Assembly (NCBI GenBank): GCA_958295715.1
Contig: OY282371.1
Location: 1,969,697 to 2,033,696, forward strand
Direction: 5' to 3'
Length of the DNA stretch: 64,000 nt
DNA from: an uncultured Dehalococcoidia bacterium
GTDB lineage: Bacteria; Chloroflexota; Dehalococcoidia; Lucifugimonadales; GCA-2712585
Shown: positions 7,530 to 15,473 of the stretch, in pieces
How the letters are laid out: each line of letters opens with the position of its first letter
Position numbering within the stretch: the stretch's first letter is position 1
Translations under genes and position numbers: made by a program
The notes under the pieces: model-generated
Databases searched by the model: none
Told to the model about the DNA's origin: nothing
Seen by the model: the letters and a program-made list of their open reading frames with translations, nothing else

Positions 7530-7778
7530 ATGAGAAAAGGCCGAGCGACGATGATAGACGCCATGATACCCCTGGTTGTGCCCGAGGAGGGCATTACCCG
7601 GGGGGAGTTGGCGCGCACCCTGAAGATAACCTACGCCGAGTCGACCCGGGCCTTGGAGCGGCTGTGCCAACACCGCCTCCTCCGGCGGGGCATCCGCAAG
7701 TCCCAGTACGTCTACCGGCTCACGGGTTCGCGCATCTCCCTAAGCATAGGCGCCCCCAACGCCATATTCCCCAACTAG
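7530..7778 (+). CDS. Small winged-helix DNA-binding protein
   Basis: An 82-residue protein with the pattern ITRGELARTLKITYAESTRALERLCQHRLLRRGIRKSQYVYRL. This looks like a helix-turn-helix followed by a wing, as in MarR/ArsR-like or replication-initiator-like small regulators. Starts at 7530 and 7551 are both possible and neither has a strong ribosome-binding site. It sits between nrdR and the ribonucleotide reductase gene on the same strand, so it may be cotranscribed with them. Its target and ligand are unknown. Confidence 0.6.
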   Translation: MRKGRATMIDAMIPLVVPEEGITRGELARTLKITYAESTRALERLCQHRLLRRGIRKSQYVYRLTGSRISLSIGAPNAIFPN

Positions 7779-7796
7779 AAAGGCCCGCCATGACCA
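7778..7796 (+). repeat. First copy of a 19-bp perfect direct repeat spanning the reductase start region
   Basis: The sequence GAAAGGCCCGCCATGACCA occurs here and again at 8075-8093, where it is the ribosome-binding region and first codons of the reductase gene. This copy opens a 55-codon frame (7790-7957, MTSHLMQKAQ...) that resembles nothing recognisable. The 297-base offset suggests a duplication or an insertion between the copies. Confidence 0.7.
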
Positions 7797-8074
7797 GCCA
7801 TCTAATGCAAAAGGCGCAAAAGGTTGGAACCGCTTTCACGGCCCGCCCGCTCATGGGCGGCGGCGCCGCGGCGGGAACGCCACCCAAGGCCCTCGCAAGG
7901 AGGCGCCCTCAAGCCTCGCCGCCCCTGGCTTGGAGGAGTCAGCACAGACTCCTCTGAAGGCCGGAGCCGGACGCCCCGAATCTATTCCACCGGCTCACCG
8001 GCCCATTGGCCACCGGCGACCCGTCCCGCCGTCGCCCCCGTAACAGCTATATTAACTATACTGAATGAGAGAGA
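7797..8074. other. Leader region of the ribonucleotide reductase gene
   Basis: About 280 bases lacking a convincing gene. A hairpin AGGAGTCnnncacaGACTCCT lies near 7935-7954 and a TATACT -10-like box at 8057-8062. I looked for a cobalamin riboswitch, because the downstream enzyme uses B12, and did not find the conserved B12 box. Confidence 0.4.
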
Positions 8075-8093
8075 GAAAGGCCCGCCATGACCA
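8075..8093 (+). repeat. Second copy of the 19-bp direct repeat
   Basis: Identical to 7778-7796. It contains the AAAGG ribosome-binding site and the ATGACCA start of the ribonucleotide reductase gene. Confidence 0.7.
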
Positions 8094-10342
8094 CGTTGCA
8101 ACTGACCAAAAACGCTGAAATCGTTCTCAAGACCCGCTACCTCCTGGGAACCGAGACGCCGGCAGACCTGTTCTGGCGGGTGGCCCGCGCCATCGCCGAG
8201 CCGGAGCCTGGCGCCACGGCCCCCGGCCAGGGCCGCGACTACTGGGCGCAGGAGTTCTACGACCTGATGACTTCCTGCCGGTTCGTACCCAACTCCCCCA
8301 CCCTGTTCAACGCGGGCACGGGCCAGGGGACCCTGTCGGCCTGCTTCGTGATACCCGTCGAGGACACCATGGAGAGCATCATGGAGGCGGCCACCACCTC
8401 GGCCATGATTCAGAAGTTCGGCGGCGGCATCGGCTACGCCTTTTCCAAACTGCGGTCCCGGGGCAGCCACATATCCACCACCCACGGCAAGGCCTGCGGC
8501 GCCGTGGCGGTGCTGAAGATGCTCAGCGCCCTCAGCGACATGATTACCCAGGGGGGGAAGCGCCACGGCGCCAACATGGGCATCCTCCACGTGAGCCACC
8601 CGGAGATACTCGACTTCATTCATCTGAAGGACGGCAACAGCGAGGCCCAGAACTTCAACGTTTCGGTGGCCATCACCGACGATTTCATGGAGGCGGTGGA
8701 GCAGGACCGGCCCTGGGACCTGGTGGACCCCGCCAGCGGCGAGACGGCCGACACCGTCCCGGCCCGTCGCATATGGGACGAGATTATCGACTCGGCGTGG
8801 AAGACGGGAGACCCGGGCCTCTACTTCATCGACGAGGCCAACCGCGGCAATCCCACCCCCCACCTGGGCAGCCTGGACAGCACCAACCCCTGCGGCGAGG
8901 TGCCCCTGCTGGGCTTTGAGGCCTGCAACCTCGGTTCCATCAACCTGGCCAAGTTCGTTAGTGACGGCGAGTTTGACTACGCCGGCCTGGATGAGGTGAC
9001 CCGCAAGGCCACCCGCTTCCTGGATAACGTGGTCACCGTCAACAGCTTCCCCATCCAGGCCGTGACCGACGCCGTGGAGAAGACCCGCAAGATCGGCCTT
9101 GGGGTCATGGGCTGGCACGACGCCCTCATCAAGATGGGCGTTCCCTACGACTCGCCCCGGGCCTTGCAGATAGCCGACAGGGTTATGGGCCGCATCAACC
9201 GGGTGGCCCGCGACGCCTCCATAGAGTTGGCCAAAGAGCGGGGGGCCTATCCCGAGTGCCGGGAGGCGACGCCCGTCCGCAACTCCACCCGCACCTGCAT
9301 CGCCCCCACGGGCAGCATCAGCGTCATCGCCGGGGCCTCCAGCGGCATTGAGCCAATCTTCGCCGTCGCCTACGTGAAGAACGTGCTGGACGGCAAGCAG
9401 CTTAGGGAGGTGAACCCCTACTTTGTGGAGATGGCCCACGCGCGGGGCTTCTACAGCGAGGAGCTTATGGATGAGGTGGCCCGCGCCGGCTCCGTGCAGG
9501 ACATCAACGCGGTTCCCGACGACGTGAAGGCCCTCTTTAAGACCTCATTGGAGATAGACTACCAGGCCCACGTGAACACCCAGGCGGCCTACCAGAAGCA
9601 CACCGACTTGGCGGTGAGCAAGACCATCAACATGCCCAACGACGCCAGCCGCGACAACGTGGAGCAGGCGTACCTGACGGCCCACCGGTCCGGGTGCAAC
9701 GGCATCACCATCTACCGGGACGGCTCCAAGCCCACCCAGGTGCTGGAGGTGCCCATGCGCCGCGCCGAGGGAGAGGGAAGCCCCGCCGCGTCCGTCGTGA
9801 CGCCCCGGGCCCGGCCCCACGAGATGACCGGCGTCACCGAGCGCATCCGCACCGGCCACGGCAACATGTTCGTGACCGTCAACTTCGGGGAGGACGACCG
9901 GCCCTTCGAGCTCTTCTCCACCCTGGGCAAGGCGGGGGGATGCGAGTCCGCCAGCCTGGAGGCCATATCCCGCCTGGTATCCATGGCCCTAAGGGCTGGC
10001 ATCGACGCCATGACCATCGTCGAGCAGCTGCGGGGCATAACCTGCGTGCCCGCCTGGGACCAGGGCGTTCTGGTGGGGTCGCCGCCCGACGCGGTTGCCA
10101 AGGCCTTGGAGCGCCACGCCCGCGGGGCCTCCGCGTCCCACGGTCCGGGAACCGTTGGCGCGCAGTTGAAGCTCGACACGACGGCCTACGCTCAGCCCCA
10201 CCCGGCGGGGACCAACGGCAACGGGGCCAGCGCCTCCCACGGCCACGGCGCGGGGGTGCGGTGCCCCGACTGCAACACCACCCTGGTCTTCCAGGAGGGA
10301 TGCCTGGCCTGCCTCTCCTGCGGCTGGAACCGCTGCGAGTAG
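8087..10342 (+). CDS. nrdJ: Vitamin B12-dependent (class II) ribonucleoside-diphosphate reductase
   Basis: This enzyme reduces ribonucleotides to deoxyribonucleotides using adenosylcobalamin to make a thiyl radical. The 751 residues show PNSPTLFNAGT, the cysteine C86 in SACFVIP, FGGGIGYAFSKLR and STNPCGEVPLLGFEACNLGSINL (C269/C280 region). They also show CIAPTGSISVIAGASSGIEP. The C-terminus has a TSCPD-type domain (ELFSTLGKAGGCESASLEAISRL) and ends in a cysteine-rich tail (about 725-751, CPDC, CLSC and a final C) that likely binds zinc or relays electrons. It is the likely target of NrdR, and its cofactor need fits the cobalamin-type importer at 23-26.6 kb. Confidence 0.95.
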   Translation: MTTLQLTKNAEIVLKTRYLLGTETPADLFWRVARAIAEPEPGATAPGQGRDYWAQEFYDLMTSCRFVPNSPTLFNAGTGQGTLSACFVIPVEDTMESIMEAATTSAMIQKFGGGIGYAFSKLRSRGSHISTTHGKACGAVAVLKMLSALSDMITQGGKRHGANMGILHVSHPEILDFIHLKDGNSEAQNFNVSVAITDDFMEAVEQDRPWDLVDPASGETADTVPARRIWDEIIDSAWKTGDPGLYFIDEANRGNPTPHLGSLDSTNPCGEVPLLGFEACNLGSINLAKFVSDGEFDYAGLDEVTRKATRFLDNVVTVNSFPIQAVTDAVEKTRKIGLGVMGWHDALIKMGVPYDSPRALQIADRVMGRINRVARDASIELAKERGAYPECREATPVRNSTRTCIAPTGSISVIAGASSGIEPIFAVAYVKNVLDGKQLREVNPYFVEMAHARGFYSEELMDEVARAGSVQDINAVPDDVKALFKTSLEIDYQAHVNTQAAYQKHTDLAVSKTINMPNDASRDNVEQAYLTAHRSGCNGITIYRDGSKPTQVLEVPMRRAEGEGSPAASVVTPRARPHEMTGVTERIRTGHGNMFVTVNFGEDDRPFELFSTLGKAGGCESASLEAISRLVSMALRAGIDAMTIVEQLRGITCVPAWDQGVLVGSPPDAVAKALERHARGASASHGPGTVGAQLKLDTTAYAQPHPAGTNGNGASASHGHGAGVRCPDCNTTLVFQEGCLACLSCGWNRCE

Positions 10343-10410
10343 GGACGGGGGGGCTCAAAATAAACCATCTAGAAACACTCTGGAACCAAATTATACGGAG
10401 AGGTGAAAAA

Positions 10411-10857
10411 GTGCCTTTCAAAGACAAAATTCAACCGTATGTGAAGAAGTACATAGATTCTCAGGGGGAAGCGCGTGGGAAGGCTCTCGAAAAACTCAGT
10501 GCTCTGGTAAGAAAAACCGTTCCCGACTTCAGCACAGCTCGCCTTGTAAAGTTATTGCAGGGATATCGCCCTCGTGATAAAGAATTGGATGCATTGGGTG
10601 CAGCGCTGGGTGTTTCGCCTGCCAGATTCATTGATGTTCCCGATTCATTCACCCCTGATGAGAATCGCAGGAAAATTCGCGTAGTCCTTAAGCGAATTGA
10701 CAAACTCCACCTGACTGACGAATTCGAGAATTACGTAGCTAATCAACCCAGACGTGCGACTCCAAATGGTGAATGCGACTTACTAAATTTTGACGAGATT
10801 AACGAACTGCTATCGTACTTCTTAAAAGATAAAGAAGGCGAGGTTGACATTTGGTAG
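10411..10857 (+). CDS. XRE-like helix-turn-helix protein, partner of the downstream ImmA/IrrE protein
   Basis: A 148-residue protein starting at GTG 10411 after a GGAGAGG site. Residues 45-75 (LVKLLQGYRPRDKELDALGAALGVSPARFIDV) have the spacing of a Cro/XRE-type helix-turn-helix, though the match is loose. The stop overlaps the TTG start of the peptidase-like gene by 7 bases. Such pairs resemble ImmR/ImmA or XRE-COG2856 modules, in which the peptidase cleaves the repressor. Codon use is clearly AT-richer than in the flanking genes, suggesting transfer. Confidence 0.6.
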   Translation: MPFKDKIQPYVKKYIDSQGEARGKALEKLSALVRKTVPDFSTARLVKLLQGYRPRDKELDALGAALGVSPARFIDVPDSFTPDENRRKIRVVLKRIDKLHLTDEFENYVANQPRRATPNGECDLLNFDEINELLSYFLKDKEGEVDIW

Positions 10858-11630
10858 CTACCATAGTTAAACAAATCAAAGATGATCTCGAACTGCATCG
10901 GCTAGTCCCTCCCGTAAATGTGGAGGTTTTCGCCCGTAGCTTGGGGGTTACGAGAATTAAACGGAGTTCCATCAAGGCCAGCGGAATGCTTATCGCTGGG
11001 AAATCTGGTTACTCAATGCTGCTAAATGAAGAGCATAGTTGGAAGAGGCAGCGGTTTTCATGCGCGCACGAGATTGGTCACCTCCTCCTAAAAAAACTCG
11101 GGCTCGCAAATCCTGGGGTTTCTGAGGCTCGTTTCCAGAGCCCGTCCAGCGCCAGAAAAATTGAAGAGACCATCTGTGACCAAATAGCGGCGGAGATACT
11201 TCTTCCGGAGCTTCACTTCACTAAAGACGCGGAAGGGAGCAACTGGTCCCTAGAGTCAATAGACCAACTAGTCAGAAAATATCAGGCATCCGCTGAGTCG
11301 GTCGCAATTCGCTTAGTAAAACTCATGCCCAATGCTTCCATCCTGGGCGTTTGGAGACCTACGTCAATACGAAAAATGCGCATGAAGTTAGAAAAGGTTA
11401 TCTCAAATACGGCAAGGTACAAACTGCCTAATCACGTTAATCCAGCGACTTTCTGGTTTCTTCGTCGGGCGCTTTTAGGGGAAGGTTTAGAGCATGGGTC
11501 TAGCGCCGTTATAGACTTGTACCCTCATCCTGCTTTGAAAGAAATCCCCGCGGAAGCCATCGGATTGTATCCGCCAAGTTTCCGAAGAGTCATGGCCCTT
11601 TACTTTCCGGAGCCAAAAGATCCCCTTTAG
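10851..11630 (+). CDS. ImmA/IrrE-family metallo-endopeptidase
   Basis: A 259-residue protein with the zinc-peptidase motif HEIGH at residues 73-77 (CAHEIGHLLL) and a downstream CDQIAAEILLP segment (D110/E115) that supplies the third ligand in this family. ImmA/IrrE proteases cleave partner repressors in response to stress, phage induction or DNA damage. The TTG start overlaps the end of the XRE-like gene, and the stop overlaps a possible GTG start of the lipoprotein gene, so the three genes form a tight unit. The C-terminal 100 residues are not assigned. Confidence 0.85.
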   Translation: MVATIVKQIKDDLELHRLVPPVNVEVFARSLGVTRIKRSSIKASGMLIAGKSGYSMLLNEEHSWKRQRFSCAHEIGHLLLKKLGLANPGVSEARFQSPSSARKIEETICDQIAAEILLPELHFTKDAEGSNWSLESIDQLVRKYQASAESVAIRLVKLMPNASILGVWRPTSIRKMRMKLEKVISNTARYKLPNHVNPATFWFLRRALLGEGLEHGSSAVIDLYPHPALKEIPAEAIGLYPPSFRRVMALYFPEPKDPL

Positions 11631-12202
11631 TGAAAGAAGCTTCCCAAAGAATGCACAAAACAATCATAATTACGATGGCCGCGGCAGTAGCCTTTTTGAC
11701 CATCGGATGCAACCAACCCCAGGGACTCACAGAAGAGGACGTTAGACGGATAGTCCAAGAAGACGCTAGTCCCAAAAGTGAACAAGAACCTACAGCCTTA
11801 AGTGTGCCCAATGATGAACTATGCCCCAGTGGAGTAGGGGGAGGAGATTCAGACTCCTTAAGAGTTAATTTAATAGAAATTTCCGGTTCGGGCACCGAGG
11901 TTAAGCGTTTTTACCTACCTCAAGGTTACTGGAGGGTTGATATATGCGTATCAGGTAACGAGATTTGCACCTTTGGCAGCTGCGCAGCAACCCGCTTCGT
12001 CGCACAAATGGAGTCTGTTGGACAACATGAGCCCCCGTATGTGCTATTAGCGAACACCACCGCAAGATTTTGGCAAGGAGGCCAGAGTCTATCTTCTGGA
12101 TTTACCGGCCGGGTTTCTAGTGGATCTAGACTCATACCAGGGAGTCAGGTGTTAAGTGTAACTGCTGAGGGCGATTGGATACTGTTTTTTGTCAGGTTGT
12201 AA
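11630..12202 (+). CDS. Putative lipoprotein of the XRE/ImmA cassette
   Basis: A protein of up to 190 residues with a lipoprotein signal: a basic start, then TIIITMAAAVAFLTIGC with the lipobox LTIGC, so it is probably anchored outside the membrane. A short acidic helix follows (LTEEDVRRIVQEDA). The rest looks beta-rich and is not recognised. Two starts are possible: GTG 11630, overlapping the peptidase stop, or ATG 11651, which gives a more typical signal peptide. It shares the AT-rich composition of the two genes before it. Confidence 0.6.
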   Translation: MKEASQRMHKTIIITMAAAVAFLTIGCNQPQGLTEEDVRRIVQEDASPKSEQEPTALSVPNDELCPSGVGGGDSDSLRVNLIEISGSGTEVKRFYLPQGYWRVDICVSGNEICTFGSCAATRFVAQMESVGQHEPPYVLLANTTARFWQGGQSLSSGFTGRVSSGSRLIPGSQVLSVTAEGDWILFFVRL

Positions 12203-12262
12203 GACAACCTGGTCCGTTCTGGGTCACCCCGCCGTGCAGAAGTAGCCTCCACCCGCCCGTGA

Positions 12263-12268
12263 TATAAT
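12263..12268 (+). promoter_or_regulatory. -10 box TATAAT upstream of pdxA
   Basis: A perfect TATAAT 30 bases before the GTG start. The -35 region is poorly conserved. Confidence 0.5.
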
Positions 12269-12298
12269 CGGGGTAGCCCTCAGAACCGGGGAGGCGCC

Positions 12299-13330
12299 GT
12301 GGCCCGTTCCCATAGACCCGTCATCGCCATAACCCTGGGCGACCCGTGCGGCATCGGCCCGGAGGTGACGGCCAAGGCCCTGTCCCTGGAGGGGCCGGCC
12401 ATCCATCAACTCTGCCTCCCCTTGGTGGTGGGCAGCCGCCACGCCTTGGAGGAGGCCGTCAACCTCGTTGGCGCGTCCCTGAAGACCCGGGCCGTCAATG
12501 ACGCCGATGGCCTTGAAGACTCCCCCGGCGTGGTCAACGTCCTTGACCCTGGCAACCTTGACCCCGCGGAGATAACAATCGACCGCGTCTCCCCGGCCTG
12601 CGGCAAGGCGGCCATGGAGTGGGTGGAGGCGGCGGCGCGGCTGGCCATGGCGGGCCGGGTCCAGGGGCTGGCGACGGCCCCGGTGAACAAGGAGGCCGCC
12701 AGCCTGGCCGGATACAAGGCCATCGGCCACATGGAGCTGCTTCAGCAGATATCCGGCGCCGGGCAGGTGGCCACCATGCTGATATCCGGCGGCCTGCGGG
12801 TGGTCCACCTCACCACCCACCGCTCCCTGCGGGTCGCCTGCGACTACGTCACCAAAGAGCGGGTGCTGTCGATGCTGGAACTGACCCATCGATGCTTCAA
12901 GGAATGGGGCGTCCCGGAGCCTCGCATCGCCGCCGCCGCCCTGAATCCCCACGCCAGCGACGGCGGGCTGCTGGGTTCCGAGGAGGCCGAGGCCATCGCG
13001 CCGGCGGTGCGGGATGCCCAGGAGCGGGGCGTCAACGCCGAAGGCCCCATCCCGGCCGACGTGGTCTTCCACCAGGCCATCCGCGGCCGCTTCGACGTGG
13101 TCCTGGCCATGTACCACGACCAGGGCCACATCCCCATCAAGGTTCACGGCTTCGAGGAGAGCGTCAGCGTAAACCTGGGGCTGCCCTTCGTGCGGACGTC
13201 GGTGGACCACGGCACCGCCTTCGACATCGCCGGCAAGGGGGCCGCAGACCACACGAGCATGGTTGAGACTGTGCGCTTGGCCGCCGCCCTCTGCACGGGA
13301 AGGGGCCTTGCCAAGGGGGCCGGCGGCTAG
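12299..13330 (+). CDS. pdxA: 4-hydroxythreonine-4-phosphate dehydrogenase
   Basis: PdxA oxidises 4-phosphohydroxy-L-threonine in the deoxyxylulose-5-phosphate-dependent route to pyridoxal phosphate. The 343 residues begin ARSHRPVIAITLGDPCGIGPEV, the family's opening motif. They include TAPVNKEA, GHMELL, LTTHRSLR, LAMYHDQGHIPIK and VRTSVDHGTAFDIAGKG, which hold metal- and substrate-binding residues. The GTG start at 12299 follows a GGGGAGG site. The gene is alone; proC follows only after a repeat-filled gap. Confidence 0.95.
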   Translation: MARSHRPVIAITLGDPCGIGPEVTAKALSLEGPAIHQLCLPLVVGSRHALEEAVNLVGASLKTRAVNDADGLEDSPGVVNVLDPGNLDPAEITIDRVSPACGKAAMEWVEAAARLAMAGRVQGLATAPVNKEAASLAGYKAIGHMELLQQISGAGQVATMLISGGLRVVHLTTHRSLRVACDYVTKERVLSMLELTHRCFKEWGVPEPRIAAAALNPHASDGGLLGSEEAEAIAPAVRDAQERGVNAEGPIPADVVFHQAIRGRFDVVLAMYHDQGHIPIKVHGFEESVSVNLGLPFVRTSVDHGTAFDIAGKGAADHTSMVETVRLAAALCTGRGLAKGAGG

Positions 13331-13909
13331 GGCGCGATTAGACGCGCGCCGGTTAGCGCGAAAGGCGCGGTTGCCTCGGCGCAACGCCGGCGGAGGGGAT
13401 GGATTCCCGCCCCCTCTTATCCGTCATTCCCGCGCAGGCGGGAATCCAGGAAGGCCCGTCTAGAAGCAACGCCCCGAATCGCGGGGCCGCCTGCCTTCAT
13501 CCCCCGTAGGGGCAGCGTGTGCGGCGCTCCGTCCCTTCCCCTTAGCGACGGGTGGAGCGCGCGCCGGTTAGGGGCCTCAGCGCAACGCCGACGGAGGGGA
13601 TGGATTCCCGCCCCCTCTTAATCCGTCATTCCCGCGTAGGCGGGAATCCAGGAAGGCCCGTCTAGAAGCAACGCCCCGAATCGCGGGGCCGCCTGCCTTC
13701 ATCCCCCGTAGGAGCGTGTGCGGCGCTCCATCCCTTCCCCTTAGCGATGGGTGGAGCGCGCTCCGATGTCCGGTTGCCTCGGCGCAACGCCCACGGAGGG
13801 GATGGATTCCCGCCTGCGCGGGAATGACGGATAGGGGGGGCGGCGGCGGCGCCTCGGCAATGGGCCGTTTCACGAGTTCAAACCTTTGGGGATATGGGCC
13901 GCAGGATGC
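13331..13909. repeat. Tandemly duplicated intergenic block containing the dispersed inverted repeat
   Basis: About 600 bases without a gene. A unit of about 200 bases occurs twice in near-identical form (roughly 13366-13560 and 13577-13765), with a partial third at 13769-13830. Each unit opens CTCrGCGCAACGCC, carries the inverted repeat, then a conserved run with GAATCGCGGGGCCGCCTGCC and a terminal CCCTTCCCCTTAGCGA. The inverted-repeat core differs between copies (GCGCAGGCG versus GCGTAGGCG), so the duplication is not brand new. Confidence 0.8.
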
Positions 13910-13915
13910 TATAAT
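13910..13915 (+). promoter_or_regulatory. -10 box TATAAT of proC
   Basis: TATAAT lies 28 bases before the proC ATG, with a weak TTGGGG at 13886-13891 as a possible -35 (18-base spacer). Confidence 0.55.
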
Positions 13916-13943
13916 CCAGGGCAGTTCTATCTGAGAAGGGCTT

Positions 13944-14747
13944 ATGAAGCTGGCATTCGTCGGTGGGGGGGCCATGGCCGAGGCCATCATTCGCGGGGTC
14001 CTTTCCGCGTCTCTGGCCCAACCCCAAGACATATCCGTGGGCGAGATATCGGAGGAGCGGTGCCGCTACCTGACGAACGAGTATCGCGTCTACGCCACCA
14101 CCACCAGCAGGAAGGCCGTGAGCCAGGGCGACCTGGTGGTCCTAGCAGTCAAGCCTCAGAACTTCCACGACGTCGCCCAGGACCTGGAGGGCGCCTTGTC
14201 CGGTCATCAGACCGTCCTATCCATAATCGCCGGCCTGCCCATGTCCACGCTGATGGAGTCGCTGAACCATAGCTCGGTGATACGGGTCATGCCCAACACC
14301 CCGGCCCAGATAGGCGCGGGCATGAGCGTGTGGCTCTGCTCCTCCCCCGTGGACGACGCCACCGCCGCCCAGGCCCAGTCCATCCTCCAGACCCTCGGCG
14401 ACGAGATGCGGGTGGATAACGAGGAGTACATAGACATGGCCACCGCCTTGAGCGCCAGCGGCCCGGCCTACTTCTTCACCTTCATCGAGTCGCTCATCGA
14501 CGCCGGGGTCTACCTGGGGATGCCCCGGGCCATGGCCGCCAGACTAACCCTGCAAACGGCCCTGGGCAGCGCGCGCCTGGCCCAGGAGTCGGGGAAGCAC
14601 CCCGCCGAGCTCCGGAACCTGGTCACCTCCCCGGGCGGCACCACCGCCGAGGCCCTGCTGTCGCTGGAGGAGGGCAAGTTCAGGGCCACGGTGATTAACG
14701 CCGTGGTCGCGGCCTACGAGAAGTCCCTAGACCTCGCCGAGGAGTAG
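13944..14747 (+). CDS. proC: Pyrroline-5-carboxylate reductase
   Basis: ProC reduces pyrroline-5-carboxylate to L-proline with NAD(P)H. The 267-residue protein opens with the Rossmann motif FVGGGAMAEAI. It contains LAVKPQ, IIAGLP and IRVMPNTPAQIGAGM, and the C-terminal signature LVTSPGGTTAEALLSLEEGKFRATVINAV. Length and motifs are canonical. A yggT gene follows after 10 bases, so the two are likely cotranscribed, an association common in bacteria. Confidence 0.96.
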   Translation: MKLAFVGGGAMAEAIIRGVLSASLAQPQDISVGEISEERCRYLTNEYRVYATTTSRKAVSQGDLVVLAVKPQNFHDVAQDLEGALSGHQTVLSIIAGLPMSTLMESLNHSSVIRVMPNTPAQIGAGMSVWLCSSPVDDATAAQAQSILQTLGDEMRVDNEEYIDMATALSASGPAYFFTFIESLIDAGVYLGMPRAMAARLTLQTALGSARLAQESGKHPAELRNLVTSPGGTTAEALLSLEEGKFRATVINAVVAAYEKSLDLAEE

Positions 14748-14757
14748 CGGGCAGGCC

Positions 14758-15018
14758 ATGGACGTTATCCAAGCCATTCTGTACCCCCTCTACTTCTTCC
14801 AAATCGCCATCTTCGCCAGGGTCATAGTCTCCTGGATAGCCCCGCCCCAAAGCGGCGGCCTCGAGAACCCCATAGTCAGGCTCATCTACCAGGTAACCGA
14901 ACCCATCCTCAGCCCCTTCCGGATGATAATCCCCCGGGTGGGGATGTTCGACTTCACCCCCCTGTTCGCCATGCTGACGCTGTTGGCCGTCATCGGCATC
15001 CTAGAAAGCCAAAGGTAG
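14758..15018 (+). CDS. yggT: YggT-family membrane protein
   Basis: An 86-residue membrane protein with two hydrophobic segments (about 3-28 and 66-84). The conserved YggT loop NPIVRLIYQVTEPILSPFRMIIPRVGMFDFTPLFAML lies between them. The family's exact role is not settled; it is linked to cell-envelope biogenesis and osmotic tolerance and is often next to proC, as here. Confidence 0.9.
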   Translation: MDVIQAILYPLYFFQIAIFARVIVSWIAPPQSGGLENPIVRLIYQVTEPILSPFRMIIPRVGMFDFTPLFAMLTLLAVIGILESQR

Positions 15019-15029
15019 CCGTCGCCGCC

Positions 15030-15059
15030 TTGACTGTCTTTGACCGCCACGGGTACAAT
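15030..15059 (+). promoter_or_regulatory. Promoter of the padR operon (TTGACT-18-TACAAT)
   Basis: TTGACT at 15030-15035 and TACAAT at 15054-15059 with an 18-base spacer precede the PadR gene by 75 bases. Confidence 0.6.
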
Positions 15060-15134
15060 GCAGGCAGTAATGGGGCAGGCTCTAACAGGGCAGATGCGCC
15101 CACGGGCCGCAAGCGTTAAGGGGCTGGACAGCGT

Positions 15135-15467
15135 ATGTATCAGAAGGAACTCCTAAAGGGAAACACCGAGACCCTCCTCCTATCCCTCCTGACCGATGAG
15201 CCGATGCACGGCTACCGCATCGTCAAGGAGATTGAGCGCCGCAGCAGCGGCTACTTCCAGTTCAAAGAGGGCACCCTGTATCCCGCCCTCCACCGGCTGG
15301 AGGCGGCGGGGCTGATAAGCGGGCATTGGGGCCTCAGCGACACCGGTTCCTCCCGGCGGTACTACTCGGTGACGCCCAAGGGCAGCCAGGTGTTGGAGGA
15401 GCGGTTGGAAGAGTGGCGCCGCTTCTCCACGGCGGTCAACCGAATCATGCCGGCCTGGGCCTCCTAG
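15135..15467 (+). CDS. PadR-family transcriptional regulator
   Basis: A 110-residue winged-helix protein with the PadR pattern LLSLLTDEPMHGYRIVKEIERRSSGYFQFKEGTLYPALHRLEAAGLI and a basic wing with SRRYYSVTPKG. PadR proteins are usually repressors that respond to small molecules and often control an adjacent membrane protein. The next gene starts 7 bases after the stop and encodes such a membrane protein with a HAAS-type N-terminus, a recurrent pairing. Confidence 0.92.
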   Translation: MYQKELLKGNTETLLLSLLTDEPMHGYRIVKEIERRSSGYFQFKEGTLYPALHRLEAAGLISGHWGLSDTGSSRRYYSVTPKGSQVLEERLEEWRRFSTAVNRIMPAWAS

Positions 15468-15473
15468 CCTCCC

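Noticed and set aside
7797-8074. Possible cobalamin riboswitch ahead of the B12-dependent reductase
   Set aside because: The GCCACTG and B12-box elements seen clearly at 22.7-22.9 kb are missing; only a short unrelated hairpin is present.
7982-9439. Long minus-strand open frame opposite the ribonucleotide reductase
   Set aside because: It is a GC-rich shadow frame of a strongly conserved gene, with no family resemblance or ribosome-binding site.
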